From: Pseudalkalibacillus sp051842935
GTDB lineage: Bacteria > Bacillota > Bacilli > Bacillales > Fictibacillaceae
Assembly: GCF_051842935.1 (NCBI RefSeq)
Contig: NZ_JBPXRR010000002.1
Span: 62,001-126,000 of the forward strand
Reading direction: 5' to 3'
DNA: 64,000 nucleotides
Position 1 is the stretch's first letter. Every line of letters begins with the position of its first letter. The translations under genes and the position numbers were made by a program. Positions 32,452 to 41,078 of the stretch are shown here, piece by piece. The notes beneath the pieces were generated by a model that did no database searches, was not told the origin of the DNA, and saw nothing but the letters and a program-made list of their open reading frames with translations.

Positions 32452-33471
32452 TTAGCCTAAATATCGATGGTACAACGACTTCGCTTCCGCTATGTCCTTC
32501 GTTCCGTGAATGAGTGCGCGTCCATCTTTAAACAACACGATCCGTTGCTCTCCTTTTGAAAAAGAGAGGAGAAACGGGTTTTGCTCAATCGTGCCACCTT
32601 GCGCAGACAGCCTTTCTGCCACTTCATCCAGATTCCGCTCCTGACGTTCCGGCGGTCGGATCTGTACAGAGTCCCGTCCGCACAACACAGCGGTTTTCGT
32701 TTGATTTTCATAAGACAAGTGAGGATACGTCGGTTCTGCTCCGCAAGATAAGCAGTTGTCCTTTTTCGCCTTCGACACGTTGATGGCCGTCTGCTGATTG
32801 CTCCATAGATCGAATGAGACTAACTTCTTCCGTAAAGCGTCCCAATCCTCCACTAAAATTTTCAGCGCTTCTGCCGTCTGATAGGCGACGACCATTTGCA
32901 CAGTCGGACTGATGATACCCGCCGTGTCGCACGTCAAACCGCCAAGCGGCACACTTTCCAACAAGCAGTTCAGGCAAGGAGTCTCCCCAGGTATGACGGT
33001 AAAACTGATACCATAACTGCTCACACAAGCGCCGTAAATCCATGGAACTTCGTATTTCTGAGAAATGTCGTTGATCATCATTCGTGTGTCAAAATTGTCT
33101 GTGGCATCAAGAATCAAGTCCACGCCATCCACGAGCTGCTCCAATTCCTGAGGTGTCGCATCTAAAATGTGCGCTTCAATCTCCACATCCGAATTGATTT
33201 CGCTCAACCGATTTTGCGCCGCCACAGCCTTCGGAATGCGTGCATCCGCATCTTTTTCCGTATACAATTGTTGGCGCTGGAGATTGCTCCACTCGACATA
33301 GTCCCGGTCGACAATCGTCAGTTTCCCTACACCTGCTCGTACAAGCGCTTCCGCGTTCCCAGTACCGAGCGCTCCAGCCCCGATGATGAGTACGTGCTTC
33401 TGTTTGATCTTTTGTTGTCCTTCTTCCCCTATCGGTGTGAATAGGGTTTGTCGTGAATAACGGTCGCTCAA
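32452..33471 (-). CDS. thiF: ThiS adenylyltransferase
   Basis: The 339-residue E1-like enzyme activates the C-terminal Gly of ThiS with ATP as the first step of sulphur transfer. The nucleotide motif is IIGAGALGTGNAEAL, the R/N-Q part is NLQRQQLYTE, and the zinc cysteines are CLNC and CLSC. A 70-residue C-terminal extension after the zinc site (from about residue 270) is typical of Bacillus ThiF/MoeB types with a degenerate extra domain. It overlaps thiG by 4 bp. Confidence 0.92.
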   Translation of the reverse strand: MSDRYSRQTLFTPIGEEGQQKIKQKHVLIIGAGALGTGNAEALVRAGVGKLTIVDRDYVEWSNLQRQQLYTEKDADARIPKAVAAQNRLSEINSDVEIEAHILDATPQELEQLVDGVDLILDATDNFDTRMMINDISQKYEVPWIYGACVSSYGISFTVIPGETPCLNCLLESVPLGGLTCDTAGIISPTVQMVVAYQTAEALKILVEDWDALRKKLVSFDLWSNQQTAINVSKAKKDNCLSCGAEPTYPHLSYENQTKTAVLCGRDSVQIRPPERQERNLDEVAERLSAQGGTIEQNPFLLSFSKGEQRIVLFKDGRALIHGTKDIAEAKSLYHRYLG

Positions 33472-34235
33472 CCTATGCTCATTCCTTCCATAGGGCTGCT
33501 CGCTGTTGCGTAACGCTTCTTCGGGATCCGACCTGCTTCATAACCGAGACGACCTGCCTCAATCGACAATTTCATCGCTTCGGCCATTTTCACTGGATCT
33601 TCTGCTGCAGAAACGGCCGTATTCAACAACACACCGTCTGCACCAAGTTCCATCGCTAATGCGGCGTCAGATGGTGAACCGATACCAGCATCGACGATCA
33701 CAGGTACATTCGATTGCTCGATGATAAACCTCAAGTTAAGCGGGTTGATGATCCCTTGCCCTGATCCGATTGGAGATGCACCTGGCATGATCGCATGTGC
33801 GCCAAGCTCTTCTAGCTTTCTAGCCAGGACGACATCATCGGACGTATAAGGCAGAACCGTGAATCCTTCCTTCAACAGCTCTTCGGTCGCTTTCAAAGTT
33901 TCGACCGGATCCGGCAACAACGTCTTGTCACAGCCAATGACTTCTACTTTCACCATATCACAAAGTCCGGAAGCTTTTGCGAGTTTCGCGTGACGGACGG
34001 CTTCTTCGGCTGTTTTCGCACCGGCTGTATTCGGCAGCAATGAATATCTTTCCAAATCCAGCTTTTCTAAAAAGTTCGGCTGACTCGGCTCGAATATGTT
34101 CATACGCCGAACCGTGAACGTCAAAATCTCTGTACCTGACACTTCCACTGCCTGTTTTTGTACATCGAAATTCGGGTACTTCCCTGTCCCTAATAACAAT
34201 CTTGAGTTAAATGTAAAATCACCAATTTTCAACAT
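33468..34235 (-). CDS. thiG: thiazole synthase
   Basis: The 255-residue TIM-barrel enzyme builds the thiazole ring from dehydroglycine, DXP and ThiS thiocarboxylate. Marks: LLLGTGKYPNFDVQ, LTFTVRRMN, the Lys region MVKVEVIGCD, MPGASPIGSGQGI and VDAGIGSPSDAALAMELGADGVLLNTA. ATG at 34235 follows AGGAGG located in the codons for the ThiS glycine tail, so ribosomes finishing thiS can restart here. The thiF start overlaps its stop. Confidence 0.93.
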   Translation of the reverse strand: MLKIGDFTFNSRLLLGTGKYPNFDVQKQAVEVSGTEILTFTVRRMNIFEPSQPNFLEKLDLERYSLLPNTAGAKTAEEAVRHAKLAKASGLCDMVKVEVIGCDKTLLPDPVETLKATEELLKEGFTVLPYTSDDVVLARKLEELGAHAIMPGASPIGSGQGIINPLNLRFIIEQSNVPVIVDAGIGSPSDAALAMELGADGVLLNTAVSAAEDPVKMAEAMKLSIEAGRLGYEAGRIPKKRYATASSPMEGMSIG

Positions 34236-34237
34236 GA

Positions 34238-34441
34238 TCAACCGCCTCCTACGAATTGTACGATTTCAATTTTATCTCCATCCTGCACTTTCGTTTCCGG
34301 ATGGCTCTGTTTTTCCAAAATGTCTTCATTATGCTCAATCATAACGACGCGTTCTCCGAGCTGGAAATGCTCGATCAAGTCGGACACGTGTTCAATGGAG
34401 TCCGGTACAGTGACCGACTCTCCGTTAATGTGTAGCAACAT
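34238..34441 (-). CDS. thiS: sulphur carrier protein ThiS
   Basis: The 67-residue ubiquitin-like protein ends in VGGG; the terminal Gly is adenylated by ThiF and thiocarboxylated. Features: MLLHINGESVTV, LIEHFQLGERVVMIEHNEDIL and DGDKIEIVQFVGGG. ATG at 34441 follows AAAGGGAG. It lies between thiO and thiG with 2-14 bp spacing. Confidence 0.93.
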   Translation of the reverse strand: MLLHINGESVTVPDSIEHVSDLIEHFQLGERVVMIEHNEDILEKQSHPETKVQDGDKIEIVQFVGGG

Positions 34442-34455
34442 GTGTATCACTCCCT

Positions 34456-35580
34456 TTATACGTTGAGGGTTGTTCTATCAATTTGAAAAGCCGATGCCCA
34501 TTCAGGTTTCATCGCAATTCCTTCTATAACATCTGCCATAATCGCTCCCGTGATCGCGGAAAGCAAGATGCCGTCACGGTAATGGCCGGTTGCGATATAG
34601 AGACCTTTTTCAGTCGGATGTGCTCCGAGATATGGGAGGCTATCCCCCGTTTGTGGACGAATGCCTGCCCAGGATCTCTCCCATTCGGCATCTTTCAACT
34701 CAGGTAAAATCGCTTTCGCTCGCTCCATCAAAGTGGAGATTCCTTCGATTGTTACAGCCTCATCAAAAGTACCTGCCTTTTCCGTTGCCCCTACAATCAG
34801 GCGGTTGCCTGGTTTTGGCACAATGTAGCATCCGTTTGCCGAAATCGTCCCTTTAACAAGTCGACGTTTACTCTTCACCGAGAAGACTTCTCCTTTTACT
34901 GGATAGGTATCGATTGTGACGCCTGCTCCACTCAATAACTTTCCACTCCAAGCCCCACCAGCGACGATGACATGTTCGGCACGATACTCACCAAACATGG
35001 TCTCCACTCCTACAATACGGTTCTGCTCCTTAACAAATATGTGTACTTCTGTGTGTTCAAGGATTTGCGCACCCAACGCAACTGCAGATGTTGCATAAGC
35101 TGTCGTCAGTGAAGATGCCGTCACTTGACCGTCATTCGGAATGAACATCGCGCCGAAATTCGTCAAGTTGAGCGCTGGCTCTAAGAGTCGAAGTTCCGAC
35201 GGGGGAATCCATTCTGCTTCTTCTCCCATGTCCTTCTGAGCTTGAACCAGTCTTTTGAACTCCACCGCTTCTTCCTCAGATGTCGCCACCTTATAAAAGC
35301 CGTTCTGCTGCAGCTCAATATCCATTCCACTCAGTTCTTTCAATTCTTCTGCAAGCTCTGGGAACATCGCTCTACTTGCTTTGGCGAGTTGGAAAAACGG
35401 TGTGTCCTTTTCAATTCCAGCTTGAGCACCTAGCATGCCCGCTGCTGCGCTCGATGCTTTCGCTGCGATTTGCCCGCGTTCAAGCACAAGTACTTTTTTA
35501 CCACGTTTCGATAAGTTGTACGCAATGGAACTTCCAATTACACCAGCTCCAACAATAATCGCATCATAATGTGTTTGCAT
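34456..35580 (-). CDS. thiO: glycine oxidase
   Basis: The 374-residue FAD enzyme oxidises glycine to the imine used for the thiazole ring in aerobic bacteria. The FAD motif is IIVGAGVIGSSIAYNLSKRG, followed by LERGQIAAKASSAAAGMLGAQ, and the C-terminal substrate region is GIRPQTGDSLPYLGAHP with ATGHYRDGILLS. Its start overlaps the end of tenI by 17 bp, with GAGGAGG before ATG. Presence of ThiO rather than ThiH implies aerobic thiazole synthesis. Confidence 0.93.
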   Translation of the reverse strand: MQTHYDAIIVGAGVIGSSIAYNLSKRGKKVLVLERGQIAAKASSAAAGMLGAQAGIEKDTPFFQLAKASRAMFPELAEELKELSGMDIELQQNGFYKVATSEEEAVEFKRLVQAQKDMGEEAEWIPPSELRLLEPALNLTNFGAMFIPNDGQVTASSLTTAYATSAVALGAQILEHTEVHIFVKEQNRIVGVETMFGEYRAEHVIVAGGAWSGKLLSGAGVTIDTYPVKGEVFSVKSKRRLVKGTISANGCYIVPKPGNRLIVGATEKAGTFDEAVTIEGISTLMERAKAILPELKDAEWERSWAGIRPQTGDSLPYLGAHPTEKGLYIATGHYRDGILLSAITGAIMADVIEGIAMKPEWASAFQIDRTTLNV

Positions 35581-36190
35581 GCTGCACCTCCTCGATCCGT
35601 TTCCGATACTTTTTCACTTCGGCTACTGGATCTTCAGCCTGTAGAATGCCTGACATGACCGCAACGCCACTCACTCCCGCCTCGATGACTTCCCCGACGT
35701 TATCAGGCGAGATTCCGCCGATGGCAATGACGGGAATCGTCACCTGGTTAATCAGTTGTTTTAACTGGGAAACTCCTCTCGGATAAAGATCCGGCTTCGA
35801 GGTCGTCGCAAAAATATGCCCGAAAAGGACGTAATCAGCGCCTTGCTGCTCAGCCACAAGCGCTTCTTCTATGCTGTGCACGGATTTTCCAACCAGCATA
35901 TTCGGGAACGTTCGCTTAACTTCTGGAACGCCTAGGCTGTGAAAGGCTAGCTGAACACCTCTCGTTTCCAAGACTGCCGCCACATCCACTCGATCATTGA
36001 TAATAAGCTTCTCAGTTGGCACTCCTTTTTCAACAAGAAGACTTACGCATTCAGCGATTTCACCTGCAGTTCTCGCCTTTTCCCGGATATGGATGAAGTC
36101 GACGTAGACATGGATAGAACTTGCAATCTCTGAAAATGTCTCTAACGTCTGCGTTCCTGTGGAAACGACATGAATCGTTGGGTTAACCAT
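35564..36190 (-). CDS. tenI: thiazole tautomerase TenI
   Basis: The 208-residue protein is like ThiE but is the aromatase that converts the ThiG product to the carboxythiazole phosphate. It lacks the second set of diphosphate ligands; the catalytic His is in LAFHSLGVPEV, and the phosphate part is GGISPDNVGEVIEAGVSGVAVMSGI. First gene of the thi operon, just after the TPP riboswitch; AAAGGTGGGAGG precedes the ATG. Confidence 0.9.
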   Translation of the reverse strand: MVNPTIHVVSTGTQTLETFSEIASSIHVYVDFIHIREKARTAGEIAECVSLLVEKGVPTEKLIINDRVDVAAVLETRGVQLAFHSLGVPEVKRTFPNMLVGKSVHSIEEALVAEQQGADYVLFGHIFATTSKPDLYPRGVSQLKQLINQVTIPVIAIGGISPDNVGEVIEAGVSGVAVMSGILQAEDPVAEVKKYRKRIEEVQHANTL

Positions 36191-36216
36191 GCGCCTCCCA
36201 CCTTTCTTTTTTAAAT

Positions 36217-36378
36217 AACAAAAAGGACCACCCTTAAGCGTAAAGAGTGGTCCTCATATAGTAGTAATCCTATTATATACGGTATCGGCCACTTCCCTAC
36301 GCTGGTACCAACCAGATCAGGTTCAAAGGGTCTGGAAGTTCGTCTTCCATCTCAGTCATTCGACTCCCCTAGTGAAAC
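36217..36378 (-). promoter_or_regulatory. TPP riboswitch with terminator, controlling the thi operon
   Basis: Read leftward, the conserved core has CTGAGATGG (P2/J2-4) and ACCTGATCTGGTTGGTACCAGCGTAGGGAAG (about 36330-36290, given here in part as ACCTGATCTGG and GCGTAGGGAAG). The expression platform is a terminator AGGACCAC...GTGGTCCTTTTT at 36254-36219. TPP binding should favour termination before tenI. A promoter was not clearly identified. Confidence 0.95.
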
Positions 36379-36430
36379 TATTGCCAATATTCAGTTGTTT
36401 CTTCTACTGTAACACCCAACTCTCAGAAAC

Positions 36431-37228
36431 TCAACTTTCATATCGAACATCCCCGACTGGGAATAGCGGCCACAACTCGGCAGAATAGTAAGATAAGAGA
36501 ATAAGAGCAACGAACGAAAGGATGAACAATCCATCTGTTTTGGAATAGCCAATTTGATAATAAAAAGTACGCTTTGTTGCATCGGAAAACCGCTTCGCTT
36601 CCATTGCGACCGCTATCCGGTGCGCCCGGCGGATACTTTGGGAAAGCAGCGGAATCGAGTACGATTTCAGTTTGAAAAAGAACGAACGGATACCCCGTTG
36701 TTGTTGGACACCCCGTACTCTCATCGCATTCCGGATCGTGAAGAATTCCTCAATCATGATGGGGATTAAGCGCATCCCCGCCATGAAACTATACGCGTAT
36801 TTCGGCTTCAGCTTCGCTTGCTGCATCAAAGAGTAAAACAGGTTGACCGGGCGAGTGGTGAGCGTGAAGGTAAGCCCAAGCGTCGCGAAAATGAGTGCCC
36901 TGAACCCGAGGTGAATCCCTCTGTAAAAGCTTTCTTCCGTAATGTGAATGAGCCCGAACTTGAACCAGGTCGTTTCCCCTTTTCCAAAGAAAATCATCGA
37001 GGTCGCCGTCGAGACAAACACGAGGATGAACGGAATCATCAGCAGTGCGAGCCGCTTTTTTGGATGACCGGAAAAAAACCAGAACAAGAGGAATGCCCCG
37101 GACGTCAGGTAGATCAACCAGTTCAGCTGGTGAACAAACAGAACAAAAAGAAACATACCGACCATGAAGAAGAGCTTCAAGGTCGGATTGATTTTATGCA
37201 ACCACGTTTCGTTGTATTGGAATTCCAT
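36431..37228 (-). CDS. ykoC: ECF transporter T component (YkoC-like)
   Basis: The 265-residue membrane protein is the transmembrane subunit of an energy-coupling-factor transporter. Five to six helices, and the cytoplasmic coupling motifs AMRVRGVQQQRG and AMEAKRFSDATKR (the two Ala-Arg-Gly-type motifs), are visible. It couples ATP hydrolysis in YkoD to substrate movement through YkoE. Its ATG immediately follows the ykoD stop. It is the last gene of the tenA-ykoE-ykoD-ykoC operon, controlled by the second TPP riboswitch; substrate is predicted to be HMP or thiamine. Confidence 0.9.
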   Translation of the reverse strand: MEFQYNETWLHKINPTLKLFFMVGMFLFVLFVHQLNWLIYLTSGAFLLFWFFSGHPKKRLALLMIPFILVFVSTATSMIFFGKGETTWFKFGLIHITEESFYRGIHLGFRALIFATLGLTFTLTTRPVNLFYSLMQQAKLKPKYAYSFMAGMRLIPIMIEEFFTIRNAMRVRGVQQQRGIRSFFFKLKSYSIPLLSQSIRRAHRIAVAMEAKRFSDATKRTFYYQIGYSKTDGLFILSFVALILLSYYSAELWPLFPVGDVRYES

Positions 37229-38656
37229 TTACAAACACTCCATTACAGGTTCTCGTTCTTGGGTGTGAACGAGCCGATCTTCTGTTAACAAGCCGTTTTC
37301 GATTGTCCAAATTCGAGTCGCGAAATGCTCCACGACCTGTTCATCATGCGTGACCATAAGGATGGTCGAGCCTTCCTTCTGGTAGTCTCGCAACATCTCA
37401 AGGAGCGCAAATGTATTTTTCGAGTCTTGACCGAATGTCGGTTCATCCAGCAACAGGATTGGCTGATTCCGAACGATTGAAGCCGCTACCGACAACCGAC
37501 GCTTTTGTCCCATTGAAAGCTGGTACGGATGATGTTTTCGGAACGAAGTGAGGTGGAAACGCTCGAGCAGTTCGTCCACCATCGCACCCACTTCCTGTTG
37601 GGGTCGTTTTTCTACCCGCAAACCATACGCGATCTCTTCATAAACCGAATTCGTCACAAACTGGAACTCAGGATTTTGGAAAACGAACGTAAGATCCTTC
37701 GGAAGCTTTTTGACGGGCTTACCGTAAAGCTCGTACGCCCCCGATGTTTTGATGAATTGCATGAGCGCGTGTAGTAGCGTCGATTTGCCTGCTCCGTTGT
37801 CACCTGTTACCGCAATCCATTCACCTTTGTAGACCGTCGCTTGGGGCACATGGATTTTAGACTCTTTTTGCCTTAACCCTTTGAACTCCTCGAGTCGAAT
37901 GATAGGTTCGGTTGAAGCGACGACCTTCTTGGGTGGCTCATAATCCTTCCAAACACCTGGGTACCAAATGCCTTGTGTGTGCATCGTTTCTTGATATTGC
38001 GACAGGACGTGTTGCTTCGGACCATCGGCAATGATTTCCCCTTCTCCGTTAAAAAGGACGATCCGATTGATCAGGTCGATGACGTGCTCCAGCTTGTGCT
38101 CGACGATGATGAGCGTCTTGTCTTGGCTGATTGCTTTTACCGTATTCCAGATGTCTTCTGTCCCTTGCGGATCGAGCAACGCCGTCGGTTCATCCAGAAA
38201 CAGCACTTCCGGTTCAAGTGCTAATACCGATGCAATCGCGAGGCGCTGTTTCATCCCGCCTGACAACGTATGGATATTCGTATGGATGTTGTCGAGCTCA
38301 AGACCCACGGCTTCTAAAAGCTGACGAATCCGTGGACGCATTTCCTCTCGAGGGATGCTCTGATTTTCCAATACGAAGGCGATCTCTTCATCCACATACG
38401 GCATGCAAAATTGAGCGTCCGGGTCCTGGAAGATATAGCCCCAGGACGCCGGTTTCTCAATCGATTCTGCTTTCATTGGCACTTCGACAGATTGTGGTAT
38501 GATGCCGGATAACACTTGCAAGAGCGTCGACTTTCCGCATCCCGAAGGACCGAGGAGCAGAACCTTCTCCCCTTTTTCAATGTGAAGGGAAAGGTCCTTG
38601 AACAGCAATCCGCTGTCTCCAGGGAATTTCAAGCGGAGTTTTTCAACGTTAAGCAT
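37229..38656 (-). CDS. ykoD: ECF transporter double ATPase (YkoD-like)
   Basis: The 475-residue protein is two ABC ATPase domains in one chain. Domain 1 has GPSGCGKST, LSGGMKQR and LFLDEPTALLD; domain 2 has GDNGAGKST, LSMGQKRR and LLLDEPTFGQD. One signature is degenerate (LSMGQ), as is common in fused pairs. It powers the YkoEDC thiamine-precursor transporter. The start overlaps ykoE by 8 bp, and the stop abuts ykoC. Confidence 0.92.
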   Translation of the reverse strand: MLNVEKLRLKFPGDSGLLFKDLSLHIEKGEKVLLLGPSGCGKSTLLQVLSGIIPQSVEVPMKAESIEKPASWGYIFQDPDAQFCMPYVDEEIAFVLENQSIPREEMRPRIRQLLEAVGLELDNIHTNIHTLSGGMKQRLAIASVLALEPEVLFLDEPTALLDPQGTEDIWNTVKAISQDKTLIIVEHKLEHVIDLINRIVLFNGEGEIIADGPKQHVLSQYQETMHTQGIWYPGVWKDYEPPKKVVASTEPIIRLEEFKGLRQKESKIHVPQATVYKGEWIAVTGDNGAGKSTLLHALMQFIKTSGAYELYGKPVKKLPKDLTFVFQNPEFQFVTNSVYEEIAYGLRVEKRPQQEVGAMVDELLERFHLTSFRKHHPYQLSMGQKRRLSVAASIVRNQPILLLDEPTFGQDSKNTFALLEMLRDYQKEGSTILMVTHDEQVVEHFATRIWTIENGLLTEDRLVHTQEREPVMECL

Positions 38657-39242
38657 GTTCGCGTTCGTCTAGTGCGTCGTAATCCTCTTGGGCAGCTGGT
38701 CGGACAAGGCTCGTTACCCCGGTTTTTTCAAGCGCTTTTACAAGTAGATAAGCAGCCACACCCGCAATCAGGATCGATCCGATGATCCGAAATCCGAGGA
38801 AAAGCGACAGGTTCCAGAGCGCGAGATCCTCGATATAGCCTTTGTAGAAATCCATGATGATGGAGCCGATCGCAGAACCGATAGCTGCAAGACTGACTAC
38901 CCCTACGTCAAAGCGCTTGTAGCGGAACGCCATGAATACGAGCTCCGCGAAAAGTCCTTGCACGACACCGAAGAGGAGCACTTCTAGACCCCACTCAGAG
39001 CCGACGAGGAATTCCCCGGATGCAGCGGCCACCTCTGCTAGGAAAGCGACGCCCGCCTTACGGATGATCAGGAATGCGACGGTCGCAGCCATGAACCACA
39101 TCCCGTAGATGAGCTGATCGACGTGGAGTCCGAACGGTTTGACGAAATAGTAGAGCGGTCCCCATAGTTTGTATACGATTCCGAACACGATGGCGATGAC
39201 GATCGTGACGAGGATATCGGTTAATTTCAGTCCTTTGTTCAT
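38649..39242 (-). CDS. ykoE: ECF transporter S component (YkoE-like)
   Basis: The 197-residue membrane protein has six helices and is the substrate-binding subunit. YkoE marks: TIVIAIVFGIVYKLWGPLYYFVKPFG, GVAFLAEVAAASGEFLVGSEWG, VVQGLFAELVFMAFRY. ATG at 39242 is chosen because AGGAG lies 7 nt upstream. It starts 3 bp after tenA ends. In B. subtilis the operon includes YkoF; here TenA replaces it, pointing to uptake of thiamine breakdown products or HMP. Confidence 0.92.
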   Translation of the reverse strand: MNKGLKLTDILVTIVIAIVFGIVYKLWGPLYYFVKPFGLHVDQLIYGMWFMAATVAFLIIRKAGVAFLAEVAAASGEFLVGSEWGLEVLLFGVVQGLFAELVFMAFRYKRFDVGVVSLAAIGSAIGSIIMDFYKGYIEDLALWNLSLFLGFRIIGSILIAGVAAYLLVKALEKTGVTSLVRPAAQEDYDALDEREHA

Positions 39243-39244
39243 GT

Positions 39245-39943
39245 TCATTCTCCTTTTCCAAGTGGTACAGTCTTGTTCATCGAGATCGGCCACTCTTCAA
39301 GCGTGTATGCCATATTCCAGAACTCGTATTCATACTGGCTACTAATCAGGAAATGTTCCTTCATTCGTTCGCGATCAGCTTCTGTCACCGTTTCAGCAAT
39401 CTGATCAAGTCGGTCGATCTGCTCTTTCACGAGCGTTTCGAACCAGTCTCCGCCGTACGCCTCGATCCATTCTTGATAGATAGGCTCTTCCGGCTTGAAC
39501 CCCTTCATCTGTTGACCGATTTCGTAGTATAGCCAATAACACGGTAAAATCGCAGCGATGATGTCACCGAGATGTCCGTTGTAAGCGGCGCGATACATGT
39601 GGGATGTGTACGCATATGCGGTCGGTGAAGGCTTGAAATTCTGGCGTTCTTCCTCTGTGATGCCGAGCTGTTTCGAGAAATTTTCATGAAGCGAGAGTTC
39701 CGCTTCGTAAGTCCCTTGCGCGTGGGCAGCCATACTTGCAGTCGTCACCATGTCGTGTGATTTCGCAGCACCGAGCGCTTGCACTTTAGCAAAGTGCGAC
39801 AGATAATACGCGTCTTGCAGAACGTAATAACGGAAATTCTCGAGCGGAAGTGAGCCACCTGCGATGCCAGTTACGAATGGATGATTGAAGCTCGCCTCCC
39901 AGATCGGGTCTGCTTCTTTTCTCAGAAACTGTGAAAATTTCAT
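39245..39943 (-). CDS. tenA: aminopyrimidine aminohydrolase TenA
   Basis: The 232-residue helical enzyme converts the amino-HMP from degraded thiamine into HMP. The catalytic Cys is in ILPCYWLYYEIG near 134, the Tyr in YVLQDAYYLSHF, and the C-terminal Glu in SSQYEYEFWNMAY. ATG at 39943 follows AGGAGAGG. The longer frame to 40063 runs through the riboswitch terminator and is rejected. First gene of the riboswitch-controlled salvage operon. Confidence 0.93.
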   Translation of the reverse strand: MKFSQFLRKEADPIWEASFNHPFVTGIAGGSLPLENFRYYVLQDAYYLSHFAKVQALGAAKSHDMVTTASMAAHAQGTYEAELSLHENFSKQLGITEEERQNFKPSPTAYAYTSHMYRAAYNGHLGDIIAAILPCYWLYYEIGQQMKGFKPEEPIYQEWIEAYGGDWFETLVKEQIDRLDQIAETVTEADRERMKEHFLISSQYEYEFWNMAYTLEEWPISMNKTVPLGKGE

Positions 39944-39985
39944 TAGATCAATCCTCTCCTTTTCCAGACGACCCACTATCACCAA

Positions 39986-40155
39986 TAAAAAAACCACTTT
40001 CCATAACGGAAAGTGGTCGTATGTTTCGGCACATAGTCGGTATATGTAACTTCCAACCACCACTTCCCTACGCTGGTATCAACCAGATCAGGTTCCAAGG
40101 GTCTTAAAGCTACACTCTAATCTCAGCCTTTATGAGAAGGCACCCCTAGTGGATC
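39986..40155 (-). promoter_or_regulatory. TPP riboswitch with terminator, controlling tenA-ykoEDC
   Basis: Read leftward, the core holds GCTGAGATTAG, GACCCTTGGAACCTGATCTGG and ACCAGCGTAGGGAAGTGG (about 40150-40055). The platform terminator CCACTTTCCGTTATGGAAAGTGG then TTTTTTT is at 40017-39987. It resembles the first riboswitch but has a longer P3 arm (AGATTAGAGTGTAGC). Confidence 0.95.
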
Positions 40156-40310
40156 GTCTATTGAATTATATTTCGATGTAATCGTACCACTATTCTTCAG
40201 ATTGTCAACTTGAAAATCGAGCAGGTGACTTTTTCTAGTAAAAGATGACTATAATTTTTCTTTAAAAATGAAATGTTGGAACATTTTCTACCTACTTGAT
40301 TTTCGTTTGA

Positions 40311-40388
40311 ACTTGGGGAACTTTCCTCTAATTTGTGGAACTTTTGCTCTGACTTGTGGAACTTTCACTTCAACTTGGGGAAGTCAGC
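40311..40388. repeat. 21-bp array with CTTGTGGAACTTT core (family D, locus 1)
   Basis: Aligned cores begin at 40311, 40331, 40352 and 40373: periods of 20, 21 and 21 bp. The core alternates ACTTGGGGAACTTT and ACTTGTGGAACTTT. It lies in the 39944-40445 gap between the TPP riboswitch and the liaR terminator. The same core, on the other strand, forms the array at 57233-57330. Confidence 0.88.
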
Positions 40389-40412
40389 ACTTTTTTACTA
40401 CACGCGCCCCAA

Positions 40413-40447
40413 CAAAAAAGACCTGCCCGAATTCTCGGACAGATCTT
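40413..40447 (-). terminator. terminator after liaR-like gene
   Basis: AAGATCTGTCC...GGGCAGGTCTTTTTTG, read leftward. Confidence 0.85.
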
Positions 40448-41078
40448 ATTTCACGAGCGAATTTTTAAAAGCATAGATGACAGCCTGCGTGCGATCCTGC
40501 ACTTCGAGCTTGTCGAGGATGTTGCTGACGTGGGTTTTCACCGTCTTTAACGCGATGATGAGTTCATCGGCGATTTCCTGGTTCGTTTTCCCTTCCGTCA
40601 TGAGCAGCAGAATTTCCCGCTCGCGGTTCGTCAGCTCTTCGTGAGGAGGCCGTGCGTTACCGCGCCGCATCTTCGTCATCATTTTCCCAGTGACCTCAGG
40701 CTCCAACACCATCTCACCGTTAAAAGTCGCACGAACAGCATTGGCGATTTCGCTCGCCTTCGACGTCTTCAGCATGTAGCTCGTCGCACCGCTCTCGAGC
40801 GCTGGATACACTTTTTCATCGTCCAAAAAGCTTGTCACGATGATGATTTTCGCTTCTGGCCACTGGGCGATGATACGTTTCGTCGCCTCAATCCCGTCCA
40901 TTTCTTTCATGACCAAGTCCATCAGGATAACATCAGGTCGTAAATCCAGCACGAGATCGACAGCCTCTCCACCATCGCTCGCTTCCCCTACGACTTCAAT
41001 ATCCGGCTGATTCGACAAATAAGACGATACGCCGATCCGCACCATTTCATGATCATCTGCAAACACGACTTTAATCAT
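40446..41078 (-). CDS. liaR: response regulator LiaR-like (NarL/FixJ family)
   Basis: The 210-residue regulator has a receiver domain (phospho-accepting D54 in VILMDLVM; FADDHEMVR acid pocket; Lys of MLKTSKA) and a C-terminal LuxR-type HTH (LTNREREILLLMTEGKTNQEIADELIIALKTVKTHV). It responds to the kinase LiaS, and in the Lia system controls the liaIH promoter under cell-envelope stress. ATG at 41078 overlaps the liaS gene end by 8 bp and follows GAGGAGG. Last gene of the operon. Confidence 0.9.
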   Translation of the reverse strand: MIKVVFADDHEMVRIGVSSYLSNQPDIEVVGEASDGGEAVDLVLDLRPDVILMDLVMKEMDGIEATKRIIAQWPEAKIIIVTSFLDDEKVYPALESGATSYMLKTSKASEIANAVRATFNGEMVLEPEVTGKMMTKMRRGNARPPHEELTNREREILLLMTEGKTNQEIADELIIALKTVKTHVSNILDKLEVQDRTQAVIYAFKNSLVK

